Shown here in pieces: positions 1-9,530 of a stretch of 64,000 bases of DNA. Source of the stretch: Deltaproteobacteria bacterium. Lineage in GTDB: Bacteria > Myxococcota_A > Polyangia > DRWM01 > JAAZOP01. The DNA lies in NCBI GenBank assembly GCA_016218815.1, contig JACRCX010000028.1, forward strand, positions 1-64,000, given 5' to 3'. A program made the translations under genes and the position numbers. Position 1 is the stretch's first letter. The number at the start of each line of letters is the position of its first letter. The notes under the pieces are model-generated. The model worked only from the letters and a program-made list of their open reading frames with translations, had not been told where the DNA came from and ran no database searches.

Positions 1-861
<861 letters not shown>

Positions 862-923
862 GGGTCCTCCCGCCCGTCAAGACGCTCGCGCCGCGGGCCG
901 TGAAAACACGACGAGGGCGCGAT

Positions 924-948
924 GCGGGCCGGCTTCCGCCGGGCCCGC
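924..948 (-). terminator. hairpin in rplL-rpoB gap, possible attenuator
   Basis: A GC-rich inverted repeat (arms GCGGGCC and GGCCCGC plus an inner GGC/GCC) sits between the rplL stop and the rpoB start. A short T run follows about 15 nt downstream on the minus strand. Partial termination between rplL and rpoB is known in other bacteria, so an attenuator is plausible. The T run is too far away for a textbook terminator. Confidence 0.35.
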
Positions 949-1001
949 CGCCCAACGAGCAACAAACCTAACCACCCGCAAATGCAACGGGCGGTCCCCC
1001 A

Positions 1002-1385
1002 CTACTTCACGGTCACCTTCCCGCCGGCGTCTTCCAGGGCCTTCTTCGCGGCTTCGGCATCTGCCTTGGACACGCCCTGCTTGATCACGCTGGGAGCGTT
1101 GTCCGCGAGATCCTTGGCTTCCTTCAGGCTGACCTGGGTCAAGGCGCGGATGGCCTTGACGACCTCGATCTTCTTCTCGCCGGAACTGGCCAGTTCCACC
1201 GTGAACTCGGTCTGCTCCTCCTTCTTGGCTTCTTCGGCGGCGGGGGCCGCGACGGCTCCCACGGCGGCGATCGGGGCGGCGGAGACGCCCCACTTCTGCT
1301 CGAGCGTCTTGGTGAGCTGGGCGATCTCCATCACCGTCAGCTTGCTCAAGTAATCGACCACGCTTTCCTGGTTCAACTCTGCCAT
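1002..1385 (-). CDS. rplL: 50S ribosomal protein L7/L12
   Basis: L7/L12 forms the mobile ribosomal stalk that recruits translation GTPases. The 127-residue length is normal. The N-terminal dimerisation helix region ([20 protein letters not shown]), an Ala/Glu-rich hinge around residues 40-55 and the C-terminal globular domain ([20 protein letters not shown], ending GGKVTVK) are all visible. It lies 52 nt downstream of rplJ, which encodes the L10 base to which it binds. Expression is probably tied to rplJ, as in other genomes. Confidence 0.98.
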   Translation of the reverse strand: MAELNQESVVDYLSKLTVMEIAQLTKTLEQKWGVSAAPIAAVGAVAAPAAEEAKKEEQTEFTVELASSGEKKIEVVKAIRALTQVSLKEAKDLADNAPSVIKQGVSKADAEAAKKALEDAGGKVTVK

Positions 1386-1437
1386 TTGCGACCTCTCTTT
1401 CTTCCGGATCCGATTCGTTTCCCGGTCCTGGAATCAA

Positions 1438-1956
1438 TCAGCCTGCCGCGCGCCTCTTGGCGTCGAGCAGGTAGACGAAGTTCTGGGGAGCCGCGGCCAG
1501 CGTGCGAACGAACTGGGCGGCGGGTGCCTGGAACGTGGCGAGGAGCTGGGCGCGGAGCTGGTCCTTGCCCGGCATGCGGGCCAGGACGCCGACGTCGGCC
1601 GCCTCCAGGACGCGTCCGTCGAGCAACGCGCACTTGACCTTCACCTTCTCGTGCTTCTTGGCGAAGGTGGTGATCACCTTGGCGGCCGCGGTGGGATCCT
1701 CGTACGACCAGGCGACGACGGTCATGCCGCGCAGGTGTGGGCGGATGGTGTCCTGGTAGGGGGTACCCTTGGCGACCTCGCGCAGGTAGGTGTTCTTGAC
1801 GACGCGCAGCTCGACCGCGGCGTCGCGGCAGACGTCGCGCAGACCGCCGGCCTCCTTGACGGTGAGTCCGCGGTAGTCGGAGAGCACGGCGACGGCCATG
1901 CGGCCGAACCGGTCGCGCAGCGTCTGGATCTCTTTTGCCTTCGTCTCGCGGTTCAT
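1438..1956 (-). CDS. rplJ: 50S ribosomal protein L10
   Basis: L10 anchors L7/L12 dimers to 23S rRNA at the stalk base. At 172 residues it is a normal length. The N-terminal RNA-binding part (FGRMAVAVLSDYRGLTVKE, VELRVVKNTYLREVA) is typical of L10, and the C-terminal helix that binds L7/L12 follows. The start at 1956 lies only 15 nt after the rplA stop, so there is no room for a long L10 autoregulatory leader here. Any feedback control must act elsewhere or through coupling. Confidence 0.97.
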   Translation of the reverse strand: MNRETKAKEIQTLRDRFGRMAVAVLSDYRGLTVKEAGGLRDVCRDAAVELRVVKNTYLREVAKGTPYQDTIRPHLRGMTVVAWSYEDPTAAAKVITTFAKKHEKVKVKCALLDGRVLEAADVGVLARMPGKDQLRAQLLATFQAPAAQFVRTLAAAPQNFVYLLDAKRRAAG

Positions 1957-1971
1957 CGATGCACCTTCCGT

Positions 1972-2679
1972 CTACTTCGCGAACGGGAGCGTCAGGGGGT
2001 CGACGCGTACCCCGGGCCCGTGCGTCGTGGACAGGGTAATGGTCTGCATGTAGGTGCCCTTGGCGGTCGAGGGCTTGGCGCGCTGGAGCGCCTCGAGCAG
2101 CGCCATGGCGTTGTCGTTCAGGCGGGCGGCGTCGAAGCCGACCTTGCCGATGGGGGCGTGGATGATGCCGGCCTTGTCGACACGGTACTCGACCTTGCCG
2201 GCCTTGGCCGCGCGGACGGCGCCGCCGATGTCGTTGGTCACGGTGCCGGTCTTGGGGTTGGGCATCAGGCCGCGGGTACCGAGGATCTTGCCCAGCTTTC
2301 CGACCTGGCCCATGAGGGAGGGCAGGGCGATGGCCGTGTCGAAATCGAGCCATCCGCCGGTGATCTTTTCGATCAGGTCCTCGGCCCCGACGAAGTCGGC
2401 GCCGGCCTCGTGGGCCTCCTTCTCCTTGTCGCCCTTGGCGAAGACCAGGACGCGGACGGTCTTGCCCAGGCCTCCGGGCATGACGACGGCGCCGCGGACC
2501 ATCTGGTCGGAGTACTTGGGGTTGACCCCGAGCCGGACGGCGATGTCGACGGTCTCGTCGAACTTGGTGAATTTCTTGCCGATGGCCAGGGTGAGCTTGA
2601 TCGCCTCCTCCAGCGCGTAGCGCTTGGCGCGATCAACCATCGCCAGGGATGCGGCTCGCCGCTTGCTGAGCTTCTTCAT
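1972..2679 (-). CDS. rplA: 50S ribosomal protein L1
   Basis: L1 binds 23S rRNA at the E-site stalk and often represses its own operon. The ATG at 2679 ([20 protein letters not shown]) gives the usual 235 residues and has a GAGGTGG ribosome-binding site just upstream. The frame stays open another 40 codons, but that extension falls in the dispersed repeat at 2697-2757 and does not look like L1. Conserved segments include [32 protein letters not shown] and the C-terminal GPGVRVD-type end. Confidence 0.97.
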   Translation of the reverse strand: MKKLSKRRAASLAMVDRAKRYALEEAIKLTLAIGKKFTKFDETVDIAVRLGVNPKYSDQMVRGAVVMPGGLGKTVRVLVFAKGDKEKEAHEAGADFVGAEDLIEKITGGWLDFDTAIALPSLMGQVGKLGKILGTRGLMPNPKTGTVTNDIGGAVRAAKAGKVEYRVDKAGIIHAPIGKVGFDAARLNDNAMALLEALQRAKPSTAKGTYMQTITLSTTHGPGVRVDPLTLPFAK

Positions 2680-2696
2680 CTTCCACCTCTCCGGCC

Positions 2697-2757
2697 CCCT
2701 TCGACTCGCCCTCGATCCCTCGCTTCGCTCGGGACTCGGGGTTCGCTCAGGGAGCCT
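2697..2757. repeat. dispersed palindromic repeat in rplK-rplA gap
   Basis: The 156-nt gap between rplK and rplA contains an element made of CCTTCGACTCG, CTCGCTTCGCTCGGGACT and GGTTCGCTCAGGG. It resembles the widespread Ser/Leu-codon-like 'CCCTTCGACTCG...GCTCAGGG' intergenic repeats of environmental bacteria. A shorter relative (gagcgaagcgagtcgaggg) is at about 34799-34820. It lies inside an essential ribosomal operon without interrupting a gene. Confidence 0.6.
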
Positions 2758-2835
2758 CCCACGGTCCGGCACCCGGGACGGCGGCGGACCGTGGTGCAAC
2801 GATGGCGGCGGAACGACTCCCGCCGCTCTCCGGCG

Positions 2836-3258
2836 TTACCCGACCACGTCGATGCCCATCGAGCGAGCCGTGCCGCGGACCATGCGCACGGCGGCCTCGA
2901 GGCTCTTGGTGTTGAGGTCGGGCATCTTGAGGGTCGCGATCTCCTGCACCTGCCTGGCCGTGACCTTTCCGACCTTGGCGCGGTTGGGCTCGCCCGAGCC
3001 CTTCTCGAGCCCGGCCGCCTTGAGCAGGAGGATGGAGGCGGGCGGGGTCTTGGTGATGAAGGTGAACGAGCGATCGGCGAAGATGGAGATGACGACGGGG
3101 ATGATCAGGCCTTCCTGCTTGGCGGTCTTGGCGTTGAAGGCCTTGCAGAAGTCCATGATGTTGACGCCGTGCTGGCCGAGCGCGGGACCGATCGGCGGGG
3201 ACGGGTTGGCCTTGCCGGCGGGGATCTGGAGCTTCACTTCGGCGACGAGCTTCTTCAT
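2836..3258 (-). CDS. rplK: 50S ribosomal protein L11
   Basis: L11 binds the GTPase-associated centre of 23S rRNA together with L10. The start is set at the ATG at 3258 ([20 protein letters not shown]), giving 140 residues, the normal size; a GAGGTGG site lies 5 nt upstream. The in-frame GTG at 3267 falls inside that site and is unlikely to be used. The proline-rich hinge ([20 protein letters not shown]) and the C-terminal [12 protein letters not shown] are diagnostic. Confidence 0.97.
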   Translation of the reverse strand: MKKLVAEVKLQIPAGKANPSPPIGPALGQHGVNIMDFCKAFNAKTAKQEGLIIPVVISIFADRSFTFITKTPPASILLLKAAGLEKGSGEPNRAKVGKVTARQVQEIATLKMPDLNTKSLEAAVRMVRGTARSMGIDVVG

Positions 3259-3268
3259 GACGACCACC

Positions 3269-4117
3269 TCACGGGAGCTTCTCGACCTGGTGGTACTCGA
3301 GGTCCACCGGCGTGGCGCGCCCGAAAATCGATACCAGCACGCGGACGACCTGCTTGACGGGGTTGATCGTGGAGACGGTGCCGGTCATGTTCATGAACGG
3401 TCCGCCGCTCACGCGGATCCGATCGCCCTCGCTGAACGCGACCTCGGGTTTGACCTTGATCGCGCCCTCGCTGATCTGCCGCTGGATCTCCGCGATCTGC
3501 TCGGTGGGCACCGGGGTCGGCTTCTGGTTGCCGACGAAGTTGGTGACTCGGGGAGTGCCCTTGACCAGGGTCCAGGTGATCTCGTTCATGACCATCTGGA
3601 CGAAGATGTAGCCGGGGAAGAAGCTGCGGCCGGCGGCCTTCTTCTTGCCTTCGGGCGGCGCTTCGGAGGGGACGAGCACGTCGCCGAAGAGGTGGACGTG
3701 GACCGACTTCTTGATCCGCTCCTCGAGCGCCTGGCGGGCCTTGTTCTCGAAGCCGGAGTACGTCGTGACGACGTACCACTTCATTTCCTCCGGCTTGCTG
3801 TCCTCGGCCAGCGTCTCCGTCGGACCGGCCTCGGGCAGGGAGATGGTGCTGGAGGCCGGGGTCGCAGGGGAGGGGAGTTCCTGGTCCTTGGTTCTTGGTT
3901 CTTGGTCCGGGCGGGGCAGTGCCTCGACCGGAGCCGCCGGCTCCGGCTCGGCGACCGCCGCGCTCGGCGTGGAGACGACCGGTTCCGGCGTCGCGGCCTC
4001 GATCGGGGTGGGAGCGGGCGTGCCGGCGTCCGGCTTCGGCGAGGCCTCGTCGGACGGAGCCGTGGGCGGCGCCGTGGAATCGGCCTGGGGCTCCCCGTTT
4101 TTCAAGTCTTCGGACAT
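3269..4117 (-). CDS. nusG: transcription antitermination factor NusG with long disordered N-terminal extension
   Basis: NusG binds RNA polymerase, suppresses pausing and links transcription to Rho or the ribosome. Residues 111-282 are a complete NusG: an NGN domain starting [20 protein letters not shown] and a KOW domain ([19 protein letters not shown]). Residues 1-110 are an unusual low-complexity extension rich in Pro, Ala, Glu, Thr and Ser, so the protein is 282 residues against about 175-180 normally. Part of it (EPRTKDQE) is encoded by a dispersed DNA repeat. The ATG at 3787 would give a standard NusG, but its SD-like GGAGG is only 2 nt away. The ATG at 4117 has a GAGG at workable spacing and leaves a normal 69-nt gap from secE, so I favour the long form. 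Confidence 0.93.
   Translation of the reverse strand: MSEDLKNGEPQADSTAPPTAPSDEASPKPDAGTPAPTPIEAATPEPVVSTPSAAVAEPEPAAPVEALPRPDQEPRTKDQELPSPATPASSTISLPEAGPTETLAEDSKPEEMKWYVVTTYSGFENKARQALEERIKKSVHVHLFGDVLVPSEAPPEGKKKAAGRSFFPGYIFVQMVMNEITWTLVKGTPRVTNFVGNQKPTPVPTEQIAEIQRQISEGAIKVKPEVAFSEGDRIRVSGGPFMNMTGTVSTINPVKQVVRVLVSIFGRATPVDLEYHQVEKLP
3879..3917. repeat. 7-nt tandem repeat (ggttctt) inside nusG
   Basis: Imperfect tandem copies of a 7-nt unit (ggttctt on the plus strand) lie inside the nusG extension and are translated as [10 protein letters not shown]. The same simple sequence occurs between genes at 43027-43059 and 44452-44505, so this looks like a dispersed intergenic repeat that became coding. 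Confidence 0.7.
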
Positions 4118-4186
4118 CGCACCCGCCTCGATCCATCTCCCGGCGCGTCCGGTTCCGCCAGCGGCGGGACCTGCGCGGCGCGGGGG

Positions 4187-4576
4187 TCAGTAGATGATGC
4201 TCGTCAACCAGCTCCAGAACGTATCGAAGAGCCCCAGGACGATCGCCAGGATGATCGAGGTGACGATCACCACGACGGTCGCGGCGCCGAGTTCCTTGCG
4301 GGTCGGCCAGCTGACCCGCGACAGCTCGCCGATCGTTTCCTGGGCGAGCTGGCGGGTCCGTTCGTGCCGCCAGAGGTAGAGGCCCAGGCCGCCGCCGACG
4401 ACGACGGCGAGGCCGAAGAGCATGGGGAAGCTGGGCTCGGGGTTGAAGCGGACCCAGATGTTGTTGATGATCTCGTAGGCCAGGTAGGCGGCGAGGAGTC
4501 CGCCGAAGATGAACAGGATGTGGACGTAGCGCGTGAGATCGAGTTGCGCTCCGGCCGTGCCTTTCGCCGTCATCAT
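4187..4576 (-). CDS. secE: preprotein translocase subunit SecE
   Basis: SecE clamps SecY in the protein-export channel of the inner membrane. The start is the ATG at 4576 (a second ATG follows immediately), giving 129 residues with a GGAG upstream; the longer open frame would run back into tRNA-Trp. Three membrane segments are visible at about residues 17-40, 50-70 and 97-120, as in E. coli SecE rather than the single-span form. The conserved amphipathic motif ELSRVSWPTRKE precedes the last span. Confidence 0.95.
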   Translation of the reverse strand: MMTAKGTAGAQLDLTRYVHILFIFGGLLAAYLAYEIINNIWVRFNPEPSFPMLFGLAVVVGGGLGLYLWRHERTRQLAQETIGELSRVSWPTRKELGAATVVVIVTSIILAIVLGLFDTFWSWLTSIIY

Positions 4577-4654
4577 GGCTGGTTCTCCACCGCTCCCAAC
4601 GGGGCTCTTCCGCCTCGCCATCGCGGGCCGGGGCTCGGCCGGCCGCCGTTCCAG

Positions 4655-4727
4655 CAGGCCAAGAGGGACTCGAACCCCCAACCTACGGATTTGGAATCCG
4701 TTGCTCTACCACTTGAGCTATTGGCCT
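4655..4727 (-). tRNA. tRNA-Trp (CCA)
   Basis: A 73-nt cloverleaf read on the minus strand: acceptor AGGCCAA paired with TTGGCCT, D-arm AGCTCAAGTGGTAGAGC, anticodon stem ACGGA/TCCGT around the loop TTCCAAA with anticodon CCA, and T-loop GTTCGAGTC. No 3' CCA is encoded. It lies between rpmG and secE, a conserved place for tRNA-Trp. Confidence 0.97.
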
Positions 4728-4734
4728 CCACCCG

Positions 4735-4896
4735 TCACGCCTTGACCTCCTTGTGAGGTTTGTGGGCGCGGCAGAAGGGGCAGAATTTCTTGATCTCGAG
4801 CTTTCCGCCGGCAGTGCGCTTGTTCTTGGTGGTCGCGTAATTCTTGCGCTTGCACGCGGTGCACTGGAGCTGGATGATGTCGCGGTTGCCTGCCAT
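4735..4896 (-). CDS. rpmG: 50S ribosomal protein L33
   Basis: A 53-residue L33, a small protein of the large ribosomal subunit near the E site. The sequence starts MAGNRDIIQLQCTACKRKNY and ends CPFCRAHKPHKEVKA. The two CxxC pairs (CTAC and CPFC) show the zinc-binding form. The start ATG at 4896 has a GAGG about 9 nt upstream, and the TGA lies 7 nt before tRNA-Trp, so gene and tRNA must be processed from one transcript. It sits between tuf and tRNA-Trp in the expected order. Confidence 0.96.
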   Translation of the reverse strand: MAGNRDIIQLQCTACKRKNYATTKNKRTAGGKLEIKKFCPFCRAHKPHKEVKA

Positions 4897-4912
4897 GGGT
4901 CACGCCTCTTCT

Positions 4913-4932
4913 CGCGGCGCCGCAGCGCCGCG
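4913..4932 (-). terminator. perfect 8-bp hairpin between tuf and rpmG
   Basis: Arms CGCGGCGC and GCGCCGCG around a 4-nt loop (CGCA) begin 5 nt after the tuf stop. There is no T run. It may be a processing or partial-termination site that separates highly expressed tuf from the downstream genes. Confidence 0.4.
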
Positions 4933-4937
4933 TCGGG

Positions 4938-6143
<1,206 letters not shown>

Positions 6144-6273
6144 GTCCGTTCCTCCCTACATCCCCTCGTAGGGCGAGCATCGTCTTGGCTCGCCCATTAC
6201 CTGCCGAACCTCCCCGGTCCGAACCGGGCTCCGGAACGCGACCGTCGCATTCCAGCCCCGGGGCGGGCCCGAG

Positions 6274-6346
6274 AGCCCACGACCGGGATCGAACCGGTGA
6301 CCTCCTCCTTACCAAGGAGGTGCTCTACCAACTGAGCTACGTGGGC
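6274..6346 (-). tRNA. tRNA-Thr (GGU anticodon)
   Basis: 73-nt cloverleaf: acceptor GCCCACG/CGTGGGC, anticodon stem CCTCC/GGAGG around loop TTGGTAA (anticodon GGT), T-loop GTTCGATCC. CCA is not encoded. It is the tRNA closest to tuf. Confidence 0.97.
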
Positions 6347-6389
6347 AACTCCTCCCCTTCCCGTTGATACCCAACGATCCCGTTCCCGG

Positions 6390-6462
6390 AGCGGGAGACG
6401 GGAATCGAACCCGCGACGTTCAGCTTGGAAGGCTGATGCTCTACCAATTGAGCTACTCCCGC
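6390..6462 (-). tRNA. tRNA-Gly (TCC)
   Basis: 73-nt cloverleaf: acceptor GCGGGAG/CTCCCGC, anticodon stem TCAGC/GCTGA around loop CTTCCAA (anticodon TCC), T-loop GTTCGATTC. CCA is not encoded. Second from tuf in the tRNA cluster. Confidence 0.97.
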
Positions 6463-6475
6463 CGAGCTCCGACAG

Positions 6476-6559
<84 letters not shown>

Positions 6560-6626
6560 AGAACCGAAACCACGTCACACCTCCCGGGACGCCGCACGCC
6601 CCGTTGCACTCCACTCGCTCGGCGAG

Positions 6627-6699
6627 AGCTGGCGGTGGGAGTCGAACCCGCAACCTGCTGATTACAAATCAGCTGCTCTTCCGGTTGAGCTACGCCAGC
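6627..6699 (-). tRNA. tRNA-Thr (TGT)
   Basis: 73-nt cloverleaf: acceptor GCTGGCG/CGCCAGC, anticodon stem GCTGA/TCAGC around loop TTTGTAA (anticodon TGT), T-loop GTTCGACTC. It is the promoter-proximal tRNA of the Thr-Tyr-Gly-Thr-tuf cluster. Confidence 0.97.
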
Positions 6700-6792
6700 C
6701 CGGCAACTCCCAAACCGCCGTCCGGCCCGGCGCCTCGACTCCTTCCTCGTCCCGCGGCCACACCTTGCTCCCCCCGACCGCAAAGGCAACGT

Positions 6793-6821
6793 ACCCTATA
6801 CGGGTGGTTCCGTTGTGTCAA
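6793..6821 (-). promoter_or_regulatory. promoter of tRNA-tuf operon
   Basis: On the minus strand a perfect TTGACA (-35) is followed after 17 nt by TAGGGT (-10), about 95 nt upstream of the first tRNA. It is the only good promoter ahead of the whole translation cluster. Confidence 0.7.
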
Positions 6822-6917
6822 GACTTTTTGGCGGGTAGGAGATGGGGGGCGATGGAGGGGGTTTGACCACCCCGGGACCGGCGCTTCCGGCGCCTGAAGG
6901 CGCCCGCTAGACCACGA

Positions 6918-6934
6918 AGCCCGCTGCGCGGGCT
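6918..6934 (-). terminator. hairpin after TPR lipoprotein gene
   Basis: AGCCCGC and GCGGGCT form a 7-bp stem with a 3-nt loop, 30 nt beyond the lipoprotein stop codon. There is no T run, so termination would be non-canonical. The hairpin also sits about 100 nt upstream of the tRNA promoter. The rest of 6700-6963 shows no gene. Confidence 0.35.
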
Positions 6935-6963
6935 GCAACGGTGAACCGGGAGCAAGGGGCTGC

Positions 6964-8190
6964 CTAGGGCGCGGGAGCGCCTTCGCCGCCGATCTCCAGG
7001 CCCAGGCGTTCCAGCACGGGAGCCAGCGGATCGGACTCGCCCTGCGCTTCCACGTACTGTTCGGCTTCCTCGTCGATCGCGGTCCGGCGCTGCGCCCGCC
7101 CTTCCAGTATCCCCTGCACCCGCGCCATTCCCTCGGCGGTGAGGTCGACGGCTTCGCCGCGCACCCCGGCCCGCTCCGCCCGCACGAGGTTCTGTTCCCA
7201 CGCCTCGAGCGCGTTGGCCAGCAGGATCCGCGTCCGCGCCCGCAACAACGCCTCGTACGCCTCCCGCTGTTCCTCGGTCAGGGCGGTCGGCACCGGCGCG
7301 TCGAAGAACATGTCGTAGATCTGCACGTACAGCGCCCCGACCCGGTAGCCGGCCTCCACTGCCCAGAACGCGCTTCCCCCCAGGATCGCGGCCCGGAGCC
7401 GTTCGAACGCGTCGCCGAAGATCGCCGCCAGCTTCTCGACCTGCCGCCGCAGCTCGGCCGGGTCCGGCGAGTCCAGGTGCACCTCGGAGAAACGCTCGGC
7501 CTCCAGCATCCCCAGCCGCAGCTCGGCCTCCGCCGCCGGCGCCGGGTGCACCGGCCCGCCCGCGGTCGAGGCCGCGACGGACTGCTCGATGACCTGCTCG
7601 AACATCGGCTGAGCCACGTCCGGCTCGCCCCGTTCGAGCGTCACCACCGCCAGCCGGACGGTCGCCGCGCGGCGGTCGCCGTCGGACAGCGCGTCGCACG
7701 CCAGGAGACCCTCGTAGGCGGCCGCCGCGTCGTTCCACAGCTCCAGACGCTCGGCCAGGAGCCCGGCATGGATCAGCGCAGGCAGCGCCTCGCCGTCCGG
7801 GTCCGGCCCGGGGGCCAGCGCGAGGCAGGCTCGGAAGGACAGCAGGGCCCCGGTCCAGTCCTCGGCCCACTCGAGGCACACGCCCTTGCGGTAGAGCGCT
7901 TCTTTCTCAGCCGGCGTTCCGGCGAAGCGCGCGGCGACCTCGTCGTAGATCGTCACCGCGTCGAGCCACTCGCCGGCGTCCGCGAGCGCGGCGGCCCGTT
8001 CCAGCAGCTCGCCGGCGTCGATCTCCTCGATCTCCACCCCGCCAGCGGTCCGCTCGGCGAGCAGGAGCAGCGGATCGGCCTCCACTTCGGCGACCGGGGG
8101 CTGGGGCGTGACGAGCGGCGGAAGCGAAGGACATCCCAGCAGGAGGGTGCAGAACCCCAAACCCGGTCGTGCTACGCCGAAGGAACGCAT
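6964..8190 (-). CDS. TPR-type lipoprotein, function unknown
   Basis: A 408-residue protein beginning with a lipoprotein signal (lipobox LLLGC at about residues 16-20), so it should be lipid-anchored in the envelope. The mature part is alpha-helical and rich in Ala, Glu and Leu, with TPR-like pairs such as AALADAGEWLDAVTIYDEVA and ALYRKGVCLEWAEDWTGALL. No catalytic motif is seen. The ATG at 8190 overlaps the end of yjbQ by 19 nt, so the two genes are translationally linked; GGTG upstream is a weak ribosome site. TPR lipoproteins of this kind are common in Myxococcota, but the substrate or partner cannot be told. Confidence 0.75.
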   Translation of the reverse strand: MRSFGVARPGLGFCTLLLGCPSLPPLVTPQPPVAEVEADPLLLLAERTAGGVEIEEIDAGELLERAAALADAGEWLDAVTIYDEVAARFAGTPAEKEALYRKGVCLEWAEDWTGALLSFRACLALAPGPDPDGEALPALIHAGLLAERLELWNDAAAAYEGLLACDALSDGDRRAATVRLAVVTLERGEPDVAQPMFEQVIEQSVAASTAGGPVHPAPAAEAELRLGMLEAERFSEVHLDSPDPAELRRQVEKLAAIFGDAFERLRAAILGGSAFWAVEAGYRVGALYVQIYDMFFDAPVPTALTEEQREAYEALLRARTRILLANALEAWEQNLVRAERAGVRGEAVDLTAEGMARVQGILEGRAQRRTAIDEEAEQYVEAQGESDPLAPVLERLGLEIGGEGAPAP

Positions 8191-8570
8191 GTCACCCACA
8201 CCTCGCGGCGGCGGGGGCCGTCCAGCTCGAGGAAGAAGATGCCCTGCCACGTACCCAGCGCCACCTTCCCGCCCTCGACCGGCAGCGTCACGCCGCAGCC
8301 GGCGAAGCTCGACAAGATGTGCGCCTGCGAGTTCCCCTCGGCGTGCCGATATCCCCCGTCGCGCGGCACCAGCCGGGCCCACGCCTCGAGGATGTCGCGC
8401 ACGACGTCGGGATCGGCCGCCTCGTTGACGACGATCGATCCCGTCGTGTGCGGACAGTGCAGGTGCAGGAGGCCGCTCGAAATGCCGAGCTTCGCGACGG
8501 CCTGCTGCACCTCCCGGGTGATGTTCACCGCGTCGAAATGGTCGTTGGTCTTGATTTCGAATCGGAGCAT
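8172..8570 (-). CDS. yjbQ: YjbQ/UPF0047 family protein
   Basis: A 132-residue cytoplasmic protein of the YjbQ (UPF0047) family, for which a thiamine-phosphate-synthase-like side activity has been reported but no settled role. The family core is clear: HCPHTTGSIVVNEAADPDV, YRHAEGNSQAHILSSFAG and LGTWQGIFFLELDGPR, carrying the conserved histidines and acidic residues. The ATG at 8570 has only C-rich sequence upstream and no Shine-Dalgarno. A TATACT -10 element ends 9 nt before it, which suggests a leaderless mRNA. It overlaps the downstream TPR lipoprotein gene. Confidence 0.9.
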   Translation of the reverse strand: MLRFEIKTNDHFDAVNITREVQQAVAKLGISSGLLHLHCPHTTGSIVVNEAADPDVVRDILEAWARLVPRDGGYRHAEGNSQAHILSSFAGCGVTLPVEGGKVALGTWQGIFFLELDGPRRREVWVTCVPSA

Positions 8571-8705
8571 GGGAGGGGGAGTATACCCTACAACCGCAGC
8601 GCGACGGCGCACTACGCGTCGTTCGCCGGACGTTCACCGGACGGTCACGGTGCACTGGTCGCGGGTGAACTCGTTACCGTCGACGGGCGGGGCCCTCTCG
8701 TACCC

Positions 8706-9056
8706 TCACTCCCACCTGCAGCCGACCTGCCTGTGGCACTCGAGTTCGAGGAGACCCGTGCACGGGGTTGCCCCTACCGGTCGTGTTTCGACGCATACCA
8801 AGTCATGGTAGTTGTACCCGCATCCCCCCTGCAGCTCGCATCCCATGATGTCGTGGAACGAGTCGCAAGCAGCCGGTGGGCCGGTGCAGCGTCCGGAATC
8901 TGCCGACATCTCGTCCGCGTCGTCCGATGCGTCCCGTGCCGGCGGGGATGTCCCGTCGCAGCCCGAGAACAGGATCGCCATGATCAGAACCGGCAATCGG
9001 CGTGCCGGGGGGCCCGCCGCGCCGCCCCTCGCGCAAGAACGACTGGACCACATCAT
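8706..9056 (-). CDS. small Cys-rich lipoprotein, copy B2
   Basis: A 116-residue lipoprotein of unknown function. The signal segment RRLPVLIMAILFSGC has lipobox LFSGC. The mature part has eight cysteines arranged like those of the neighbour at 9165-9530: CTG, a Cys six residues on, then GCGYNYHDLVC, TRPVGATPC and ECHRQVGCRWE. The two are clear paralogues. The start at 9056 is supported by an ATGA overlap with the decayed upstream ORF at 9053-9112, the same junction seen in the intact copy. The conserved NYHDL and RQ.GC.WE segments suggest a small disulfide-rich fold. It is the last gene of the operon starting at 10495. Confidence 0.72.
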   Translation of the reverse strand: MMWSSRSCARGGAAGPPARRLPVLIMAILFSGCDGTSPPARDASDDADEMSADSGRCTGPPAACDSFHDIMGCELQGGCGYNYHDLVCVETRPVGATPCTGLLELECHRQVGCRWE

Positions 9057-9112
9057 TCCGCCTCTTCCCAGCGTTCGAACGCGCCGGGAAGGAACTCGTG
9101 GATGCAGCCGTC
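9053..9112 (-). pseudogene. remnant of the 164-residue gene (A'), C-terminus only
   Basis: The minus strand encodes NDGCIHEFLPGAFERWEEAE then TGA, which matches the last 20 or so residues of the intact gene at 9527-10021 (NNDGCIHEFLPGAFERAEEQ). Similarity stops abruptly upstream, and no start or N-terminal part is present. The TGA overlaps the ATG of B2 exactly as the intact copy overlaps B1, so this is the surviving tail of a duplicated two-gene cassette. Confidence 0.8.
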
Positions 9113-9164
9113 GTTATCGGTGGATACCGAGGCAGTCCGCAGGCTTCCGGTGTCGCCCTTTGCG

Positions 9165-9530
9165 CTACTCCCAGGTGCAGCCTGCCTGTCGTCGGCATTC
9201 ATCCTCATAGACGGCCGCCTCGCAGGGAACCGCTCCTCCCGGTCGGGTGGCGATGCAGTCCAGGTCGTGGTAGTTCCACCCGCAGCCGAGTTGGGAATCA
9301 CATGCGGTCATCTGGACGATCTCCTCACAAGGAGTCGCGGTGCCTGTGCATCGCCCTGCCTCGCTGGTCGCCTCGCCCTCGATGGAATCGCCGCCGGCAT
9401 CGGCTGACGGGTTGGAGGATCCGTAGCAGCTGACCAGCAACCCGGCCATCATGGGGGCGGAGAACGACCACCATCCCACGCAGCGAATGACGCGGGGAAA
9501 CCAGGAAGCCCGCTTGGGCGAGGTCGTCAT
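9165..9530 (-). CDS. small Cys-rich lipoprotein, copy B1
   Basis: A 121-residue lipoprotein of unknown function, paralogous to B2 at 8706-9056. Signal segment FSAPMMAGLLVSC with lipobox LVSC, then a short acidic/Ser linker, then eight cysteines: CTG, PC, AC, GCGWNYHDLDC, TRPGGAVPC and ECRRQAGCTWE. The ATG at 9530 overlaps the TGA of the upstream gene (ATGA), implying translational coupling. Keeping the cysteine spacing and the NYHDL...TRP block while the signal peptides diverged suggests that the disulfide-rich domain is under selection. Confidence 0.75.
   Translation of the reverse strand: MTTSPKRASWFPRVIRCVGWWSFSAPMMAGLLVSCYGSSNPSADAGGDSIEGEATSEAGRCTGTATPCEEIVQMTACDSQLGCGWNYHDLDCIATRPGGAVPCEAAVYEDECRRQAGCTWE

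Noticed and set aside
1957-1971. L10 leader autoregulation site between rplA and rplJ
   Set aside because: The gap is only 15 nt, too short for the known rRNA-mimic leader.
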